A program made the translations under genes and the position numbers. Under the pieces are notes generated by a model. That model was not told where the DNA came from. It ran no database searches and worked only from the letters and a program-made list of their open reading frames with translations. 64,000 nucleotides of DNA from Paramecium pentaurelia (lineage: Eukaryota; Ciliophora; Oligohymenophorea; Peniculida; Parameciidae), in NCBI GenBank assembly GCA_905183005.1, contig CAJJDO010000032.1, forward strand, positions 434,001-498,000, read 5' to 3'. Shown here piece after piece: positions 1 to 11,600 of this stretch (within the stretch, counting starts at the first letter, position 1; each line of letters begins with the position of its first letter).

Positions 1-314
1 ATATATTTGCTTTAGGAGTTGTCATATTTATTATAGTAATGGGTTTTCCACCTTTTTAAAGTAATGATCCTACTTTAAGAGATTAATGGTGGAATATGAT
101 ATTGACTAAATAATATGACATTTTTTGGAAGAAATGTGAATAATATAAATAACAAAAATATCCTTAAGAATTTAAGGATATGATTATGCAAATGTTGGAT
201 CCTGATCCTGATAAAAGGATTAGTATTGACTAATTAATTCAGCATTCTTTTTTATAAAATGGAGCATCACATGAACAAATCGTTTAAGAAGTTCAAAAGA
301 GAGTAAAAAAATGA
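1..314 (+). CDS. Protein kinase, C-terminal part (5' truncated by window edge)
   Basis: The frame starting at base 3 reads the end of a Ser/Thr kinase C-lobe. It shows the hydrophobic helix F (IFALGVVIFIIVMGFPPF), a segment typical of ciliate kinases (YDIFWKKCEQY), and the helix H-I end LDPDPDKRISIDQLIQHSFL. The catalytic loop and ATP site lie upstream of the window, so activity cannot be judged. TAA codons within it are glutamine. The frame meets TGA at 312-314, shortly after the kinase fold ends. The same frame then stays open to a second TGA at 645-647, and the last 50 codons there look coding, so the true C-terminus may lie further on; no GT..AG intron of normal size removes the first TGA. 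Kinase identity is secure; the 3' end is not. Confidence 0.7.
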
Positions 315-1491
315 TCAATAAATAAAATCATTTATTATATAATTTGTAGAGATTAAATTAACTCATTATTCTTAGCACTCTTATCTAGTGAATAAGTTGT
401 AATAAAATATTAAAATAATTAATTATTTATGTCATCCCTCTTAAGACCCACACTGGTTAAAATGATATACCCTATATGCTAAAAAAATGAATTCGCTAAA
501 TCAGAGAGTTCGGTTGAAGAGGATGTTTACTTTATTGAATCAATAAGGGCAGAAGCTTAAAACCCTATGATAAAGAATTTCGATTAAGTTGATTCTCCAG
601 TTGAATTTCAACAAGACCTTGAAGAGTTCTTGAACTCTCTAGATTGAACAACCCACAATGAGATTTACTGAAATCTCATCTGATTATATAATATATAAAT
701 CTTAAACTCTTCTTAGAGTAACAAAACAGATATTTTATTCCTGTTCTCTTATTTACTTATATTCTCTAATTATTCCTTGTTGTTCAAACAATTTCTATTT
801 ATATTTATCAAGCTTTTTATTCTTTATTATTAAGATTCTATAAAAATGAAAACATATTTATAAAGAGATATTATATCTAATATATCAAGTTTAAACTATC
901 TAGTCTGATATATATAATTTTTATTCTTTTGGGTTTTGTAGAATCCATCTATAACTGATCCTAATAACATAAGTTAAAAAAGAACATTAATTCATATAAT
1001 CATTTTACATAAATTTATTTATTTCATCAGTTCTAAATATATCTAGTTAGAATTCTTGCAAATTTTATATATCAATTTTGATCTCTTTCATTAAAAAGTC
1101 ATCATTATTTATTAAATTTCAATTAAAATTTTTAGGTTATATTATAAATACTAGCTATTTAATATCCAATTTTGCTCTATATTTAGGCTAATAATAATGT
1201 TATATCATTGAATTTTTTTGGTTAAAGAGAATTAAGTATTATTATTGATCATTATAATTATTTAATTTTTCAATGTATTATTTAATTTGTTTTAAAAAAC
1301 TTTCATATTGCTGTTATTGCTTTAATTAAAGATTTTCTTCATCTTATTTTTGAAAAATGTAATAATAACATAGTCCATTCACTTTTTAATCAACCACTCT
1401 ACAATTGAGCTTAGATTTGAATTTATATGGTAGTTTTTTTAACAAAGACAATATCATAATAATTATATAAATATGTCAATTATTAGACTCA
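315..1491. other. Region between two genes, partly open frame
   Basis: Bases 315-647 continue the kinase frame without a stop and end in an acidic, coding-looking stretch (see findings). Bases 648-1491 are AT-rich with short homopolymers. I see no gene, RNA or repeat in them. Confidence 0.5.
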
Positions 1492-3587
1492 TCATTTTTA
1501 TTTTGGAAAATATTTTTTCACAATTTCTTCAATGTCATTAAATTTTTATTCCTAGTTATCTTTAGACTCAATGTACCAATAAATATCATCAGGAGTAATT
1601 ATTTGTTACTCATAACGTTTGATGTTTTTAAAAATATATTTCATATTTTCAAAAGAAAATATTTTATTGATGAGTCTACAATACAAAATCTTTAAAATTA
1701 TTTTACTGTATTCTAATTAGGATGAACGATCATTAATTTTATTTTTGAAAAATTGAAATATGTCATTGATAAGCATCTTAAATTCTGTAAACCATTCTTC
1801 TTATTATTTATCATTAATTAATTAATTCTAATTATCATAATATAATTTTACTTTATTTTCGCTATTAATTAATTATTGGTTTTCACAATCATCGTTGTTA
1901 TTCTCTGAGTTTTCTTGAGTATTTTAGTAGTTTTCAGCATAGAATAGATATAACGAATCTTTACTTTAATCTTGTTCAAAATAAATCTTCTCACCGATTA
2001 TTTTATTAACAATCTAATTTAAATCCTTATTTTTATTTTATTCACTTAGAAATTTCTAAATTGCTTCTAAATTTAACGATATTTCTTTTTATATTTAAGC
2101 CAAAGATTCTACCAATTTGTTAATAGCCTCTATTAAGCTATGTTTTAAAAAATGAAATTTATTTTCCATTTAGAAACTACTCCAATTATTTACTTGTTTT
2201 ATTTTCCAAGGATAATTAACTGATTTTAATTTTAAATAGAGTTCTTGTATAACTAAATAACTTTGCTTTTTTAAAGCATATTAAACTATCAATGAGAGTT
2301 GATAATTCTCTTATGGGTATTCAGATTTAATTTAATTAGCTGTATCATTCAATATAAAATATCGAAACTGTTCCAAGTTGATTTAAATCCAGATATCATA
2401 ATATTTAGAGTCCTATAATTATTATATGATTCTACTTCAATAAAAGATGCAATATAAGGTAGTTGAATAGATTTTGCTTCTGAAAAATTTTAATTTTGGT
2501 CCTATGGTGTAACCTATGTCACATCTAGTTTTTAAGGTGAACTTTTTGTAAGATCGATTTATTAATTTTTAAAATCATTGTCAATTTGTTCTTACTTTCC
2601 TTAATTTTTATTGATATCATTTAATAGATATGTATTAAGAAGAAAAGATGAAGAAATTCCATCACGAATCATTAAATTCTCAATTATTTCAGCTTGATTA
2701 AAATTTTTATAAAATTCTATGTATTGTTATTAATTAGGTAAATTTAATTTCGTAATATAATCACTTTAATATATTTCTAAGAATGATAATCTTTTTTGAC
2801 AATTATAAGTCAATAAACCATGAATTAAATTAATTAGAGATTCATTATATCTACTTGTAGATGCAATTATATGAGTATTAATTTTACTTTACTCTTCTAT
2901 ATAGCTTTAATAGTTAATAAGATTTGAATATTTGAAGATTTCCATTTTTTTAGATGAATTTTTTTTTTCTATTGAATTTATAGGTCTCAATTTGACAAGA
3001 TTAAATAAAAATGCACCTAATAACCATGAATCAAATTTAAGAGCATCATAATTTAGATAGGGAAATTAATGATTTTCATTTACTAACTTTGTAATTATTT
3101 CTGGTGGTGCTAAAATATTCATATTATTTTATAGTAAATCGGGTCCATATCCAAAATCCATTAAAACTAAAGTTCCATTATTATTTATTATGTTTTCAAC
3201 TGAAAATATTCTACCAAGTATATTTAGTTAATGGAGTTAAAATAATGCCTCTAATAGTTAAATAAGATAAGCTTCAATTATTTTTTAGTCAATTGTTTCT
3301 TGTTTAGTCCTATTTATGTCTATTTTCTCTTAAACTGTATTTCCATCAATGTATCTGAAAAGATAATACTTATTTTTAATCTCAATCATCTTTAAAAAAT
3401 GACGGAGTGATCTAGATTTTTAGATTAAATCTCTTTTTTCCCTCTCAATCTGCAAATAATCTTTTTTATATTGATTTGACAATTAAAGAGCAAAATAAAA
3501 GACAAGGCTATCATTTGATTCTTCCATCAAAAAAAATTCACCAGAATGAGACTAAAATTTAGGGATTATCAAATTTGGGCTATACAT
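1492..3587 (-). CDS. Kinase-fold protein, predicted pseudokinase
   Basis: 690 codons including the stop, with one 23-nt intron (2413-2435). Residues about 1-230 have the plan of a protein kinase: a strand like the VAIK strand (VFYFALQ), an aC-like helix with glutamate (IEREKRDL), a catalytic-loop region, then DFG (LMDFGYGPD), APE-like APPE, and the helix F motif FDSWLLGA. Key residues are missing. The VAIK lysine position is Gln. The HRDLKPEN segment reads GRIFSVEN, lacking the catalytic Asp and Lys. No glycine-rich loop is visible. By established kinase biochemistry this should be inactive or a scaffold. The C-terminal 450 residues are Q/N/K-rich with coiled-coil character and no domain I recognise. 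Reading without the intron hits TGA at 2349-2351, so the splice is needed. Confidence 0.8.
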
Positions 3588-3824
3588 TGCTAGATAGAAA
3601 TATAATATTTATAAATATTAAATTTGTATGAAATAATAACTATAAATACTAAGATGATTCCTAAATATTTATTCGTGAAATCCTATAAGATTATTTTTAT
3701 TTAATTCCATATCTATAAACCATTTGGAACATTTAAAATAAATCAATTATTTTGAATGAATAAACCTTTATTCAAAATTAGCTATGATATCTAAAAATTT
3801 ATGCATTTTTATATAAATTTAGGA

Positions 3825-4148
3825 TCATTTTTCATCAGGGCATTATCTGATGTACAAAACATTATTACATCTAACCAATACTTCTCCTAATATTCCTCTA
3901 CTCTTTCCATCAACATACTCTTCTGTATTCAACATCTATAAATTCATATAAATAAACTTACATGCAAGTTCATATATTAGTCAGAACTTTTTAAAACCCC
4001 TAAAATTAGATTATTATTTATTACCTCTTAATTCCCAACCCCACTTTAATCTAACAATGATCTATTTTCTTGTGATTTCCTCTAAGAATGGTCTTGGATT
4101 GATATCTGAAACAGTCTAAAGCAAATAAAATGATATATATACATCCAT
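3825..4148 (-). CDS. SNRPF: Small nuclear ribonucleoprotein F (Sm core protein)
   Basis: 81 residues from four exons with introns at 4116-4142 (27 nt), 4000-4024 (25 nt) and 3936-3961 (26 nt). The product aligns along its whole length with SmF. It has NPRPFLEEITRK at the start, the Sm1 motif (VRLKWGWELRGVLKSSD, then YMNL), TEEYVDG, and the Sm2 motif LGEVLVRCNNVLYIR. SmF is one of the seven proteins forming the ring on the Sm site of U1, U2, U4 and U5 snRNAs. The first coding exon is only ATG GAT before the first intron. The start lies 31 bp from the start of the divergent YTH gene. LSm6 is the nearest alternative, but the NPKPFL-like N-terminus and TEEY-DG favour SmF. Confidence 0.9.
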
Positions 4149-4179
4149 GAATTAATATTTAAATAAATAATATATTAAT

Positions 4180-5085
4180 ATGCAAACAAGTCCTATATGC
4201 CCATAACCTGAGGCATAATATTTAGATAATTATGAAAATTTTGAAGAAGTAACCAAAACATTTAAGTGTCTTCAAAAAATTCATCAACCACTTGAACAAG
4301 AAGCAACTTATTTTTTGATACGTGCTCCAACTAAAGATAATGTTCATCGTGCTATTAAATATGGTATTTGGACTAGGTAGTTATACTATAAATACTTTAG
4401 TTCGAGTCGTAATAATTAGAAATTAAATGATGCAACACGTCCAGTTTATCTATTATTTAATGTTACCCAAACATCCCACTTTATAGGATTGGCTAAAATT
4501 GTCAGTAATTTTAGAGAAAACATGCATTTTATGTATTGGGCAGAGGAGAATAAATGGTTTGGGTCTTTCCAGATTGAATGGGTAATAATCCTATAAACAA
4601 AAGGTCTTTGTAAGAGATTTACCATATAGCGAATTAAGTTCAATTTAATAATCAGGAGGAAAATGTATTCATGAATTAATTGATTGTACTTAAATTGAAA
4701 ATGGTCATTTGATCTATGATGCCTTTAAAAATTAATAATAAAAAAGTTGTATGTTGAAGGCTTTTAAGGAATTAGATAATTCAGAAGTAATTATTAATTT
4801 GTATTTTCATAGAAAAGAAAGAGAAATGAAAGAGATTCCAATCCAAATTTTCCCATCTAGTTTTAAGAATATATAAGTGTCTTTGAATAAATGCCATTCA
4901 CTTTCTCTGTAGCATCCTATTAAAGAAGAAAATAGTAATAGATTCAAAATCAATGTTATTAATAATATTAATATTATTACTAAAGTCCTTGGTACGGAGT
5001 TGGTATATTTTACTATAATTATAGCCTAACCTACATTTTGGAATCAATAGCAGTAACTTTAATAATAGCCAATATAATAATACTA

Positions 5086-5160
<75 letters not shown>

Positions 5161-5329
5161 TTAATAATAATCATAGTAATAATCTTTAAATAATCCTGGT
5201 TTTTATCAGACTTCTAATTATAATAGGCCCTAGGCATAATATCATCAAAACAACAAATATCAACAAAAGAAATAATTAAATAATAAAAATAATATTTAAT
5301 AGAGTCCAAAAAAATAATAATAATAATGA
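4180..5329 (+). CDS. YTH-domain RNA-binding protein (m6A reader type)
   Basis: About 365-375 residues. Residues about 40-175 form a YTH domain: YFLIRAPTKDNVHRAIKYGIW, PVYLLFNVTQTSHFIGLAKIV, then YWAEENKWFGSFQIEW and, after a 22-nt intron (4582-4603), VFVRDLPYSEL. The tryptophans in KYGIW and YWAEENKW sit where the cage that holds N6-methyladenine is built in YTH proteins. The C-terminal third is low-complexity and glutamine-rich, with a run of 25 Q (5084-5158). A 33-nt in-frame segment before it (about 4985-5027, GT..TAG) may be an intron, which would not change the frame. The stop is TGA at 5327-5329. Divergent from the SmF gene with 31 bp between start codons. Confidence 0.87.
5084..5158 (+). 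repeat. TAA-coded polyglutamine run in the YTH gene
   Basis: Twenty-five consecutive glutamine codons, all TAA except the first TAG. The flanks (QQQ runs before; YQQQSQQQ after, ending at TGA 5327) fix the frame as glutamine rather than asparagine. Confidence 0.85.
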
Positions 5330-5895
5330 GGTTTATTAGTATATTAATATATAAAATGCAAATTAATAAACCTTTGTTTTCTTTACATAAAAATATTTAT
5401 TTTTGCTAACAAAAAAAAAACATTAAAAAAAACTATCATATATATTATATTAATAGAAATGATAAGGTTAATAGATCTAAATTTACCTTACATTTTATCT
5501 ATATATATATTATATAAATAGATAAAATTCAAGAGTTATCTAATTATGAAATTTATACTGCTTAATTAAAATAGTATGAAGTCACAACAAAAAAAAATCA
5601 AATTATTTCCCTTTTGAAATTGAAAATGGTAAAATGTAGTAAAAATACGAAAAGTAAGTTTCAATTAAGTTATTATAAAAAATATAATTTATCTTTTATA
5701 TATGTTATATCAATAAATTAATAAAGAAGTATAAAGAATATATAAATATACATTTCATTAGAGTTTTTATGTATGAATATTTCAAAAATAGTTTAGTTTT
5801 ATTAAATTAAAATAATGATATTAAGAAATAAAAAAATAGAAATATATTACATATCCTTTGTCTTTAACATATAATTTATCAATTTAATATTATAA
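5330..5895. other. Convergent 3' intergenic region
   Basis: 566 bp between the stop codons of the YTH gene and the converging CK1 gene. AT-rich; I see no gene or structured element. Confidence 0.5.
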
Positions 5896-7156
5896 TCATT
5901 TGAAGATACTTTCAAATAAATTCGGCTTGCTTATTAATTTATCTAAATTTAACATCGGTTTAACATTCTTTTAATTCATTTATGAATCCCCTCCAATTTT
6001 GAATTCAATTTTTTCTTAGACCTCATCTTCCTCATCTGTCTTCAGAATTTAACCTAAATAGTTGAAAATCAATTACTTCCTCCTTTAAGACTGGATAAAG
6101 AATTCTTGCTATATTTTGTATGCATTATAGATTAGATTTATTCTTGCTAGAGTGATTCTATCCAGTCAAATTAATAATCCCATATGAAATCTAATTTAAA
6201 GAATAAATCTCTAAATAACATTTTAAACCTCTTGTAATCAGGTTCTTCATCAAATTTAAGTTGTCTACAATGTTGAAAATACTTAACAAATTCATTTGGT
6301 AATCCATGACATAGATCTTCAATTGATATTGTTTATTTGATTGTTTTAATTAATTCATATTTCTCTTCTCTATTATTTACATCTAATCCTTGCCAAGGTA
6401 AAGATCCTTTTAGACAATATAACCACAAATATCCCAAAGATTCCATATCATCTCTTCTGCTTTATTCTTCCTTTTAATTAAATAGTATACCTATTCCAAG
6501 ATGAGTGTTAAGACTAACATATCTGGCAGTTCCAATAAGTCCTTTATTTTCTTTATAAGGAATATGTTCACCTGTTTTTTTGTCCTTATATTTTTTTGAT
6601 AAACCAAAATCTATAATGTAGATTGTGCTATATTTTTTGTTAATTCCCATAAGGAAATTTTCTGGTTTAATATCACGATATAAATATCCTCTTGAATGGA
6701 GGAGAGATATGATATCTATCTAAAAACTAATTGATCTTTTTCATTAGTATACCATTTAATCTATAAGCATTAACATGGTCTTTAATTCGAATCTTCTGTT
6801 CACTAAATTGAAGAGTTACTCTAAATTGTAGCCCAATAATTCCATAACCATCACAGTTTTATCTTCCCATTACCCAAACCAATGTACTTTAGGAATACCT
6901 TAAAAAATATAATATATTATACCATTTCCTTAAATTGCAGATAATATTTAAAATTCATGTTTAATTTGTGGCATTTGAGCCTCTTAACTTTCCTAAAATA
7001 AGGTAAATCAAATTCAAATTTTACCAATTTTATAGCTACAATTTCATTAGTTTCCATGTTGAATCCTTTGAATACTTCACCAAATGATCCACTTCCAAGC
7101 TTATTAGTAATTTTATATAAATTTCCTATTGGTTTCTCTTAATCAAATTGTAGCAT
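5896..7156 (-). CDS. CK1: Casein kinase 1 family protein kinase
   Basis: 374 residues after removing five introns of 23-33 nt. The N-terminus has the Gly-loop GSGSFGEVF and VAIK lysine (EIVAIKL). Then come LLHSRGYLYRDIKPENFLMG (catalytic Asp and Lys present, His replaced by Tyr), IDFGLSKKY, ENKGLIGTARYVS and the CK1 signature IEQSRRDDMESLGY, followed by SLPWQG. Lacking the APE motif and having this signature marks CK1 rather than other families. The tail after residue 310 is acidic and unlike others. A fifth intron (6054-6076) removes a TGA at 6069-6071, so the protein extends to TGA 5896-5898. One 24-nt intron inside the signature is a multiple of three without a stop, so its retention would insert eight residues. 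Confidence 0.92.
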
Positions 7157-8604
7157 TTTTAATTTTATTTAAACTAATAATAAATGACTAATAATGTAAT
7201 TTATTTAAAATTTATATCTATATGTTTAAGTTAAACATTATTAATTATTAATATTTAATATATACGTTAACTATACATAGATATGAATATACAAATACTT
7301 AATTATTGATAAATGCCATGATCTTATATAATCTATATAATGGTAGATAATCATCAACAGAAAGTATTTTTAATTTAATGTAAAATAAATAAATAAGAAT
7401 GCTATTAGTAAGTAAAGTATTGTTATATAAGATAAAATATAAAACAATTATTCTGAATTTTAAATAGAAGAAATAACACTTGTTTTGATATTGACTGTTA
7501 TATAAAATAATTGAAGTTTATAATTAATTTAATATTAATTTTTTGATCATCATATAATAGAGAGATAGACTAAAAATGAAGTTGTCTTTTATCAGATTTA
7601 ATATAAATTTTACAATTTCAAATTTTTTATTATATAGTTAAGAAAAGTATGTATGAATGAATTATATAAATTATTTTGAAACTGTATTATTTTTTTAATA
7701 ATATTTACTTTGAATTAAAAAAGCATTTCTAAAAAGGTGTCGGAATACATAATTAAAGTATGCTTGTGTATGATTTGATTTTATGTGGCTTTTTAAAAAA
7801 AAAATAGAATTAAAGTTGACAAGAATAAACTGAAAAAGTGGTTAAGAGCATTTAATTCCTTTAAATAATCAATTTCTATTTACATATTGAAAGGAAGTAA
7901 ACATTTGGAAGAATTTTTTTTATTTAAAATAAAATTGATATGTTAAATATAACATTAGTGTAGCTTTTATGCTAATTAGTTGTTCTGGTCAAAATATTAA
8001 ACATGAATGAATAATGACAGTTAAATTTTGATAAGAAAACTAATAATTTTTAAGATCTAAAAAATTATTTATAATGCTCCAAAAATATAGTAATTTAACA
8101 ACTTATTAAAATTAATCAGAATGATTAAGAGATTTAATATGTCATTTATTTTGAATATATATATAAATTTGTTAGTATAACACATTATATTAAGCCTTCA
8201 TTTTCTTATTCTTATCTAGTCATTAATTCTAAATGATATGAATTTTTTTGTATATTGTATTATTCTATAAAAATATAAAGTAATTATAACAACAAAAATT
8301 TTAACAGAGATAAAAAAATCAATATTTATCAAAAATGGAGATAAGAATTTTTCAGAGTATTTTTATTTTTATGTGTAATTTAAGGGTCAAGGAATCTTAA
8401 GATTATTATAACTATAATACTTAGGTAAGGTTTGATCAAAAGAATCAAAATTATTACATTATATATTAATTTATATTTCAATAATTTTATTTATATATTG
8501 TTAATTAATAAATAGAAGTTTGTAACGCTAGAAATAATTTATATTATATAACCAACCAACATTGATCTTCTTTTTCAATTATTTTAATAAATATTTGACA
8601 AGAT
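7157..8604. other. Long intergenic region between divergent genes
   Basis: About 1.45 kb upstream of both CK1 and the giant membrane-protein gene. AT-rich, no open frame with protein-like content, no tRNA-like fold noticed. Promoters of both genes must lie here, but no site is distinctive enough to call. Confidence 0.5.
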
Positions 8605-11600
8605 ATGAATAACACAGAACATAATTAGACTCCTGGTAATTCTGGAAAGGTATATCCGAGCGGATATGCTGAATACGAATTATTAAGTTACAAAGAAAAG
8701 CCAACTCCTAGAGAAGACTTAGAACTTATATAATATGGGGAAATAGGAGTAAGTGATTGATAATATACAAATAGGATGATGATTAAAAAATAAAAGCATA
8801 ACTAGTAGGTAGCAAGGATTAATTGAATTAATGGATGATTCAATTTAAACAATAAAAATAAGGTGAAAACCGAAGTACAAATAAAGCAGAGAATGAGAGT
8901 CGTTTAGAAAGGTTTGAATTGATTACTAATTTAGTATATATTCGGGAATGATTTTACTTCGAAGATTAACAAGACTGATACTTTAAATTTTATTTATTGG
9001 TGTTGTAGTGGGATTCTTTGCATGGGGATATTTCGTAACAGTGAAAAACTCATCTTGGAGTGCAGAGAAGGATACAAGTAATATTGATATATTTATTGGC
9101 AATTGTTTTTTGAATGTGAGTCAATCTGATGACTATTTAAAGGTAAAATAACAAATCCATTTTTTAGTTTTCATTTAAAGCTAAAGGAAGTATGAGCCAG
9201 TAAGTGAATGGGTCTGATGATTTTAGAATTTATGGAGAAATATTAGACACAGGTGTCGCAAATCTAACATTTTATGATCCAAATCCTGATGTATCAATAT
9301 TTAAATGAATATTAGTAACGAACATGTATGATTGATTTGCAACTGCCAAAATAAATTGATAATTTAAATGTTGTTTGTAGATATGAATCAGAATGTGTGA
9401 TGGCATTTGGATTAGAGGAGCTAGTAGTTAATACATTATTTAATGCTACATCAGAGCCAAAAGCAAAAATGTAGATAAATATGAGAAACATTAAAACAGA
9501 AAATTTTATATTTCATACAGAATCAGCAGGTAATTTGTTTTTGAATCATTTCTTAATAACTGAAGCTAGTATCAGAATGCTAAGTGGTGATATTATCATT
9601 TAATCAACATAATCGTACTTTTTGAATTATTCATCACAATCATAAGCTGTTTGTACAACAGGATATTAAATTCTAAATAAAGTTTAAGAGAATTGTTATT
9701 TAGAAGCAACTTAATAGGATATGATTGGTAAAACATGTACTGGATAAATGAATCTATGTGAAAAAGATTCATGTAATGTATAATAAACAATAAATATTAT
9801 TGGTAATTCAAGCACAATATATGCAAATATGCTATATTAAATAGGTAAACCATTAATCAAAGGAGTTGATGAATTTGAATATTTCCAAACTTATCCTTTT
9901 TTGTCAGGAAATCTAAATTTTGATTAAGAATCTCTTCTTAAAATACAACAATTTATGAATAATAGTGGATCTGCTGATGTTGCTGTAAGACTTGATGTTG
10001 GTGGTCATTACTTATTATAACATACTTATAGCACATATTGGTCATTTTTTAGTAATCCATCATATGCAGCCTTTTAACCATGGTGGTTATCAGCTTTTTC
10101 AGCTACTTTCTTAAATCCTACATTTTAACATTTCTAAGTCAGTACAGATCCAGGATTATGTCCATGGAATCCAGCTTTGAATGCTAGATAGACATTAACA
10201 ATTTAAGAATTAATTAAAAGAACATTTAATACAACTTATGGAGAAGCTATATTTATTTAGAAAGATGATTTTGTAAAATAAAATGAAACATTAAATGAAA
10301 ATCTAACTTATCCTGGATTTGATCCATTAGAAGAAAAATAAAGAGGAAAATATGAAAATTGGTCAACTATTTAAAATGTTGCCAATAACATAGTTTATTA
10401 ACCATTACATTATGATCCATTTTTCATAGCAGCTATTGCTTTATCATTATTATCATCATTAATATTTGGCATTGTGTGTATATTTGTATTGATTGTATCA
10501 TTATAAGGATTAGAAACTTATGTTTTAGAAACTTCTTCTTAATTTTAAAATTATAGTGCAACAACAACATAAAGCACAAAAGATAATTTAGCAGCTATTG
10601 CAAAGAGAATGATTTAAAAATTAGATTAACTTGCTTCTAAAAAAGATCCTCCTATTCTATTAGGAGTATTATCTTATGTTTTTTATGTTTTTGGTTAATA
10701 ATCATTTAAAAGTGCACCTAAAATGTTTTGTAAAACTTTATTCAAAAAGAGTAATTAAATATAAACTGAATAATATTATAAATAAACTTTAGATAAATAA
10801 TATTTATGTATTGATGAGGAAGAAGTTAAGGAATAATATGAATAATTCTGTTTCCTTAATAAATTAACTATAGAACCATTATCTTAATAAGAATAATTAT
10901 TAGAATAATATGGTTTTGAATTTGCAGAAAAAGATGATGTATTAATATTGTCTAAAATTAAATTGAATCCTAATGCTAAATCCTATCAAGAACTTAGTGA
11001 TGAAGAAAAAACATCTGGAAATTCATTAGAGCTTTTTATGGCCACTTAATGTTTATTAACAGGAATTCCAGCAGATATTGTTCCATCTGATAGACTTGAA
11101 AAGGCATATATTAAATTCTGTGGTAAGACTTTAAGAGTTGAATAATTTAATGTAAAAGATATATCTAATGATTATGGTCTCTTGATTTCAGATCTTAAAG
11201 CATTTGAATTAAGAAAAGTTAAAACTGGAATTCAATAAAGATAATCATGGTATATTAGATTTTTGGGTAGATGCACTCATTATATTCCTTTTATTGAAGA
11301 TTATTATCTTGAATAACCAGTATTTTTATTAAGAAGAAATACTGAAATTAATAGATTTTAATAAAATCCAATTAAAACTATGAGTTCTAAATAATTAAAT
11401 GCACATGTATTTTATTATAATTATCCTTTCATGTTTATTCAAAGTTTAATTTTTAATTATAAAACCAGATTGTTTAATAGAGAATATTCATATAGAGAAA
11501 CAGAAGAAGGAAATGTTTTGATGGATTATTTTGATGCTCTTTATATGAATGGATGGATTCTATCAGATTTAACTGTAGTTTTAGGTAACTTTTTAGTTAC

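Noticed and set aside
4446..4643. Minus-strand frame opposite the YTH gene
   Set aside because: The plus strand encodes conserved YTH motifs here; the other frame has no recognisable content.
5084..5158. Poly-Asn coding or a stop-rich non-coding repeat
   Set aside because: The Q frame ends at a proper TGA after further sensible sequence; the Asn frame needs an intron whose removal destroys that continuity.
7720..7810. Possible small RNA with GTGTCGG and poly-T ends
   Set aside because: No conserved box pair or stable stem that I could confirm.
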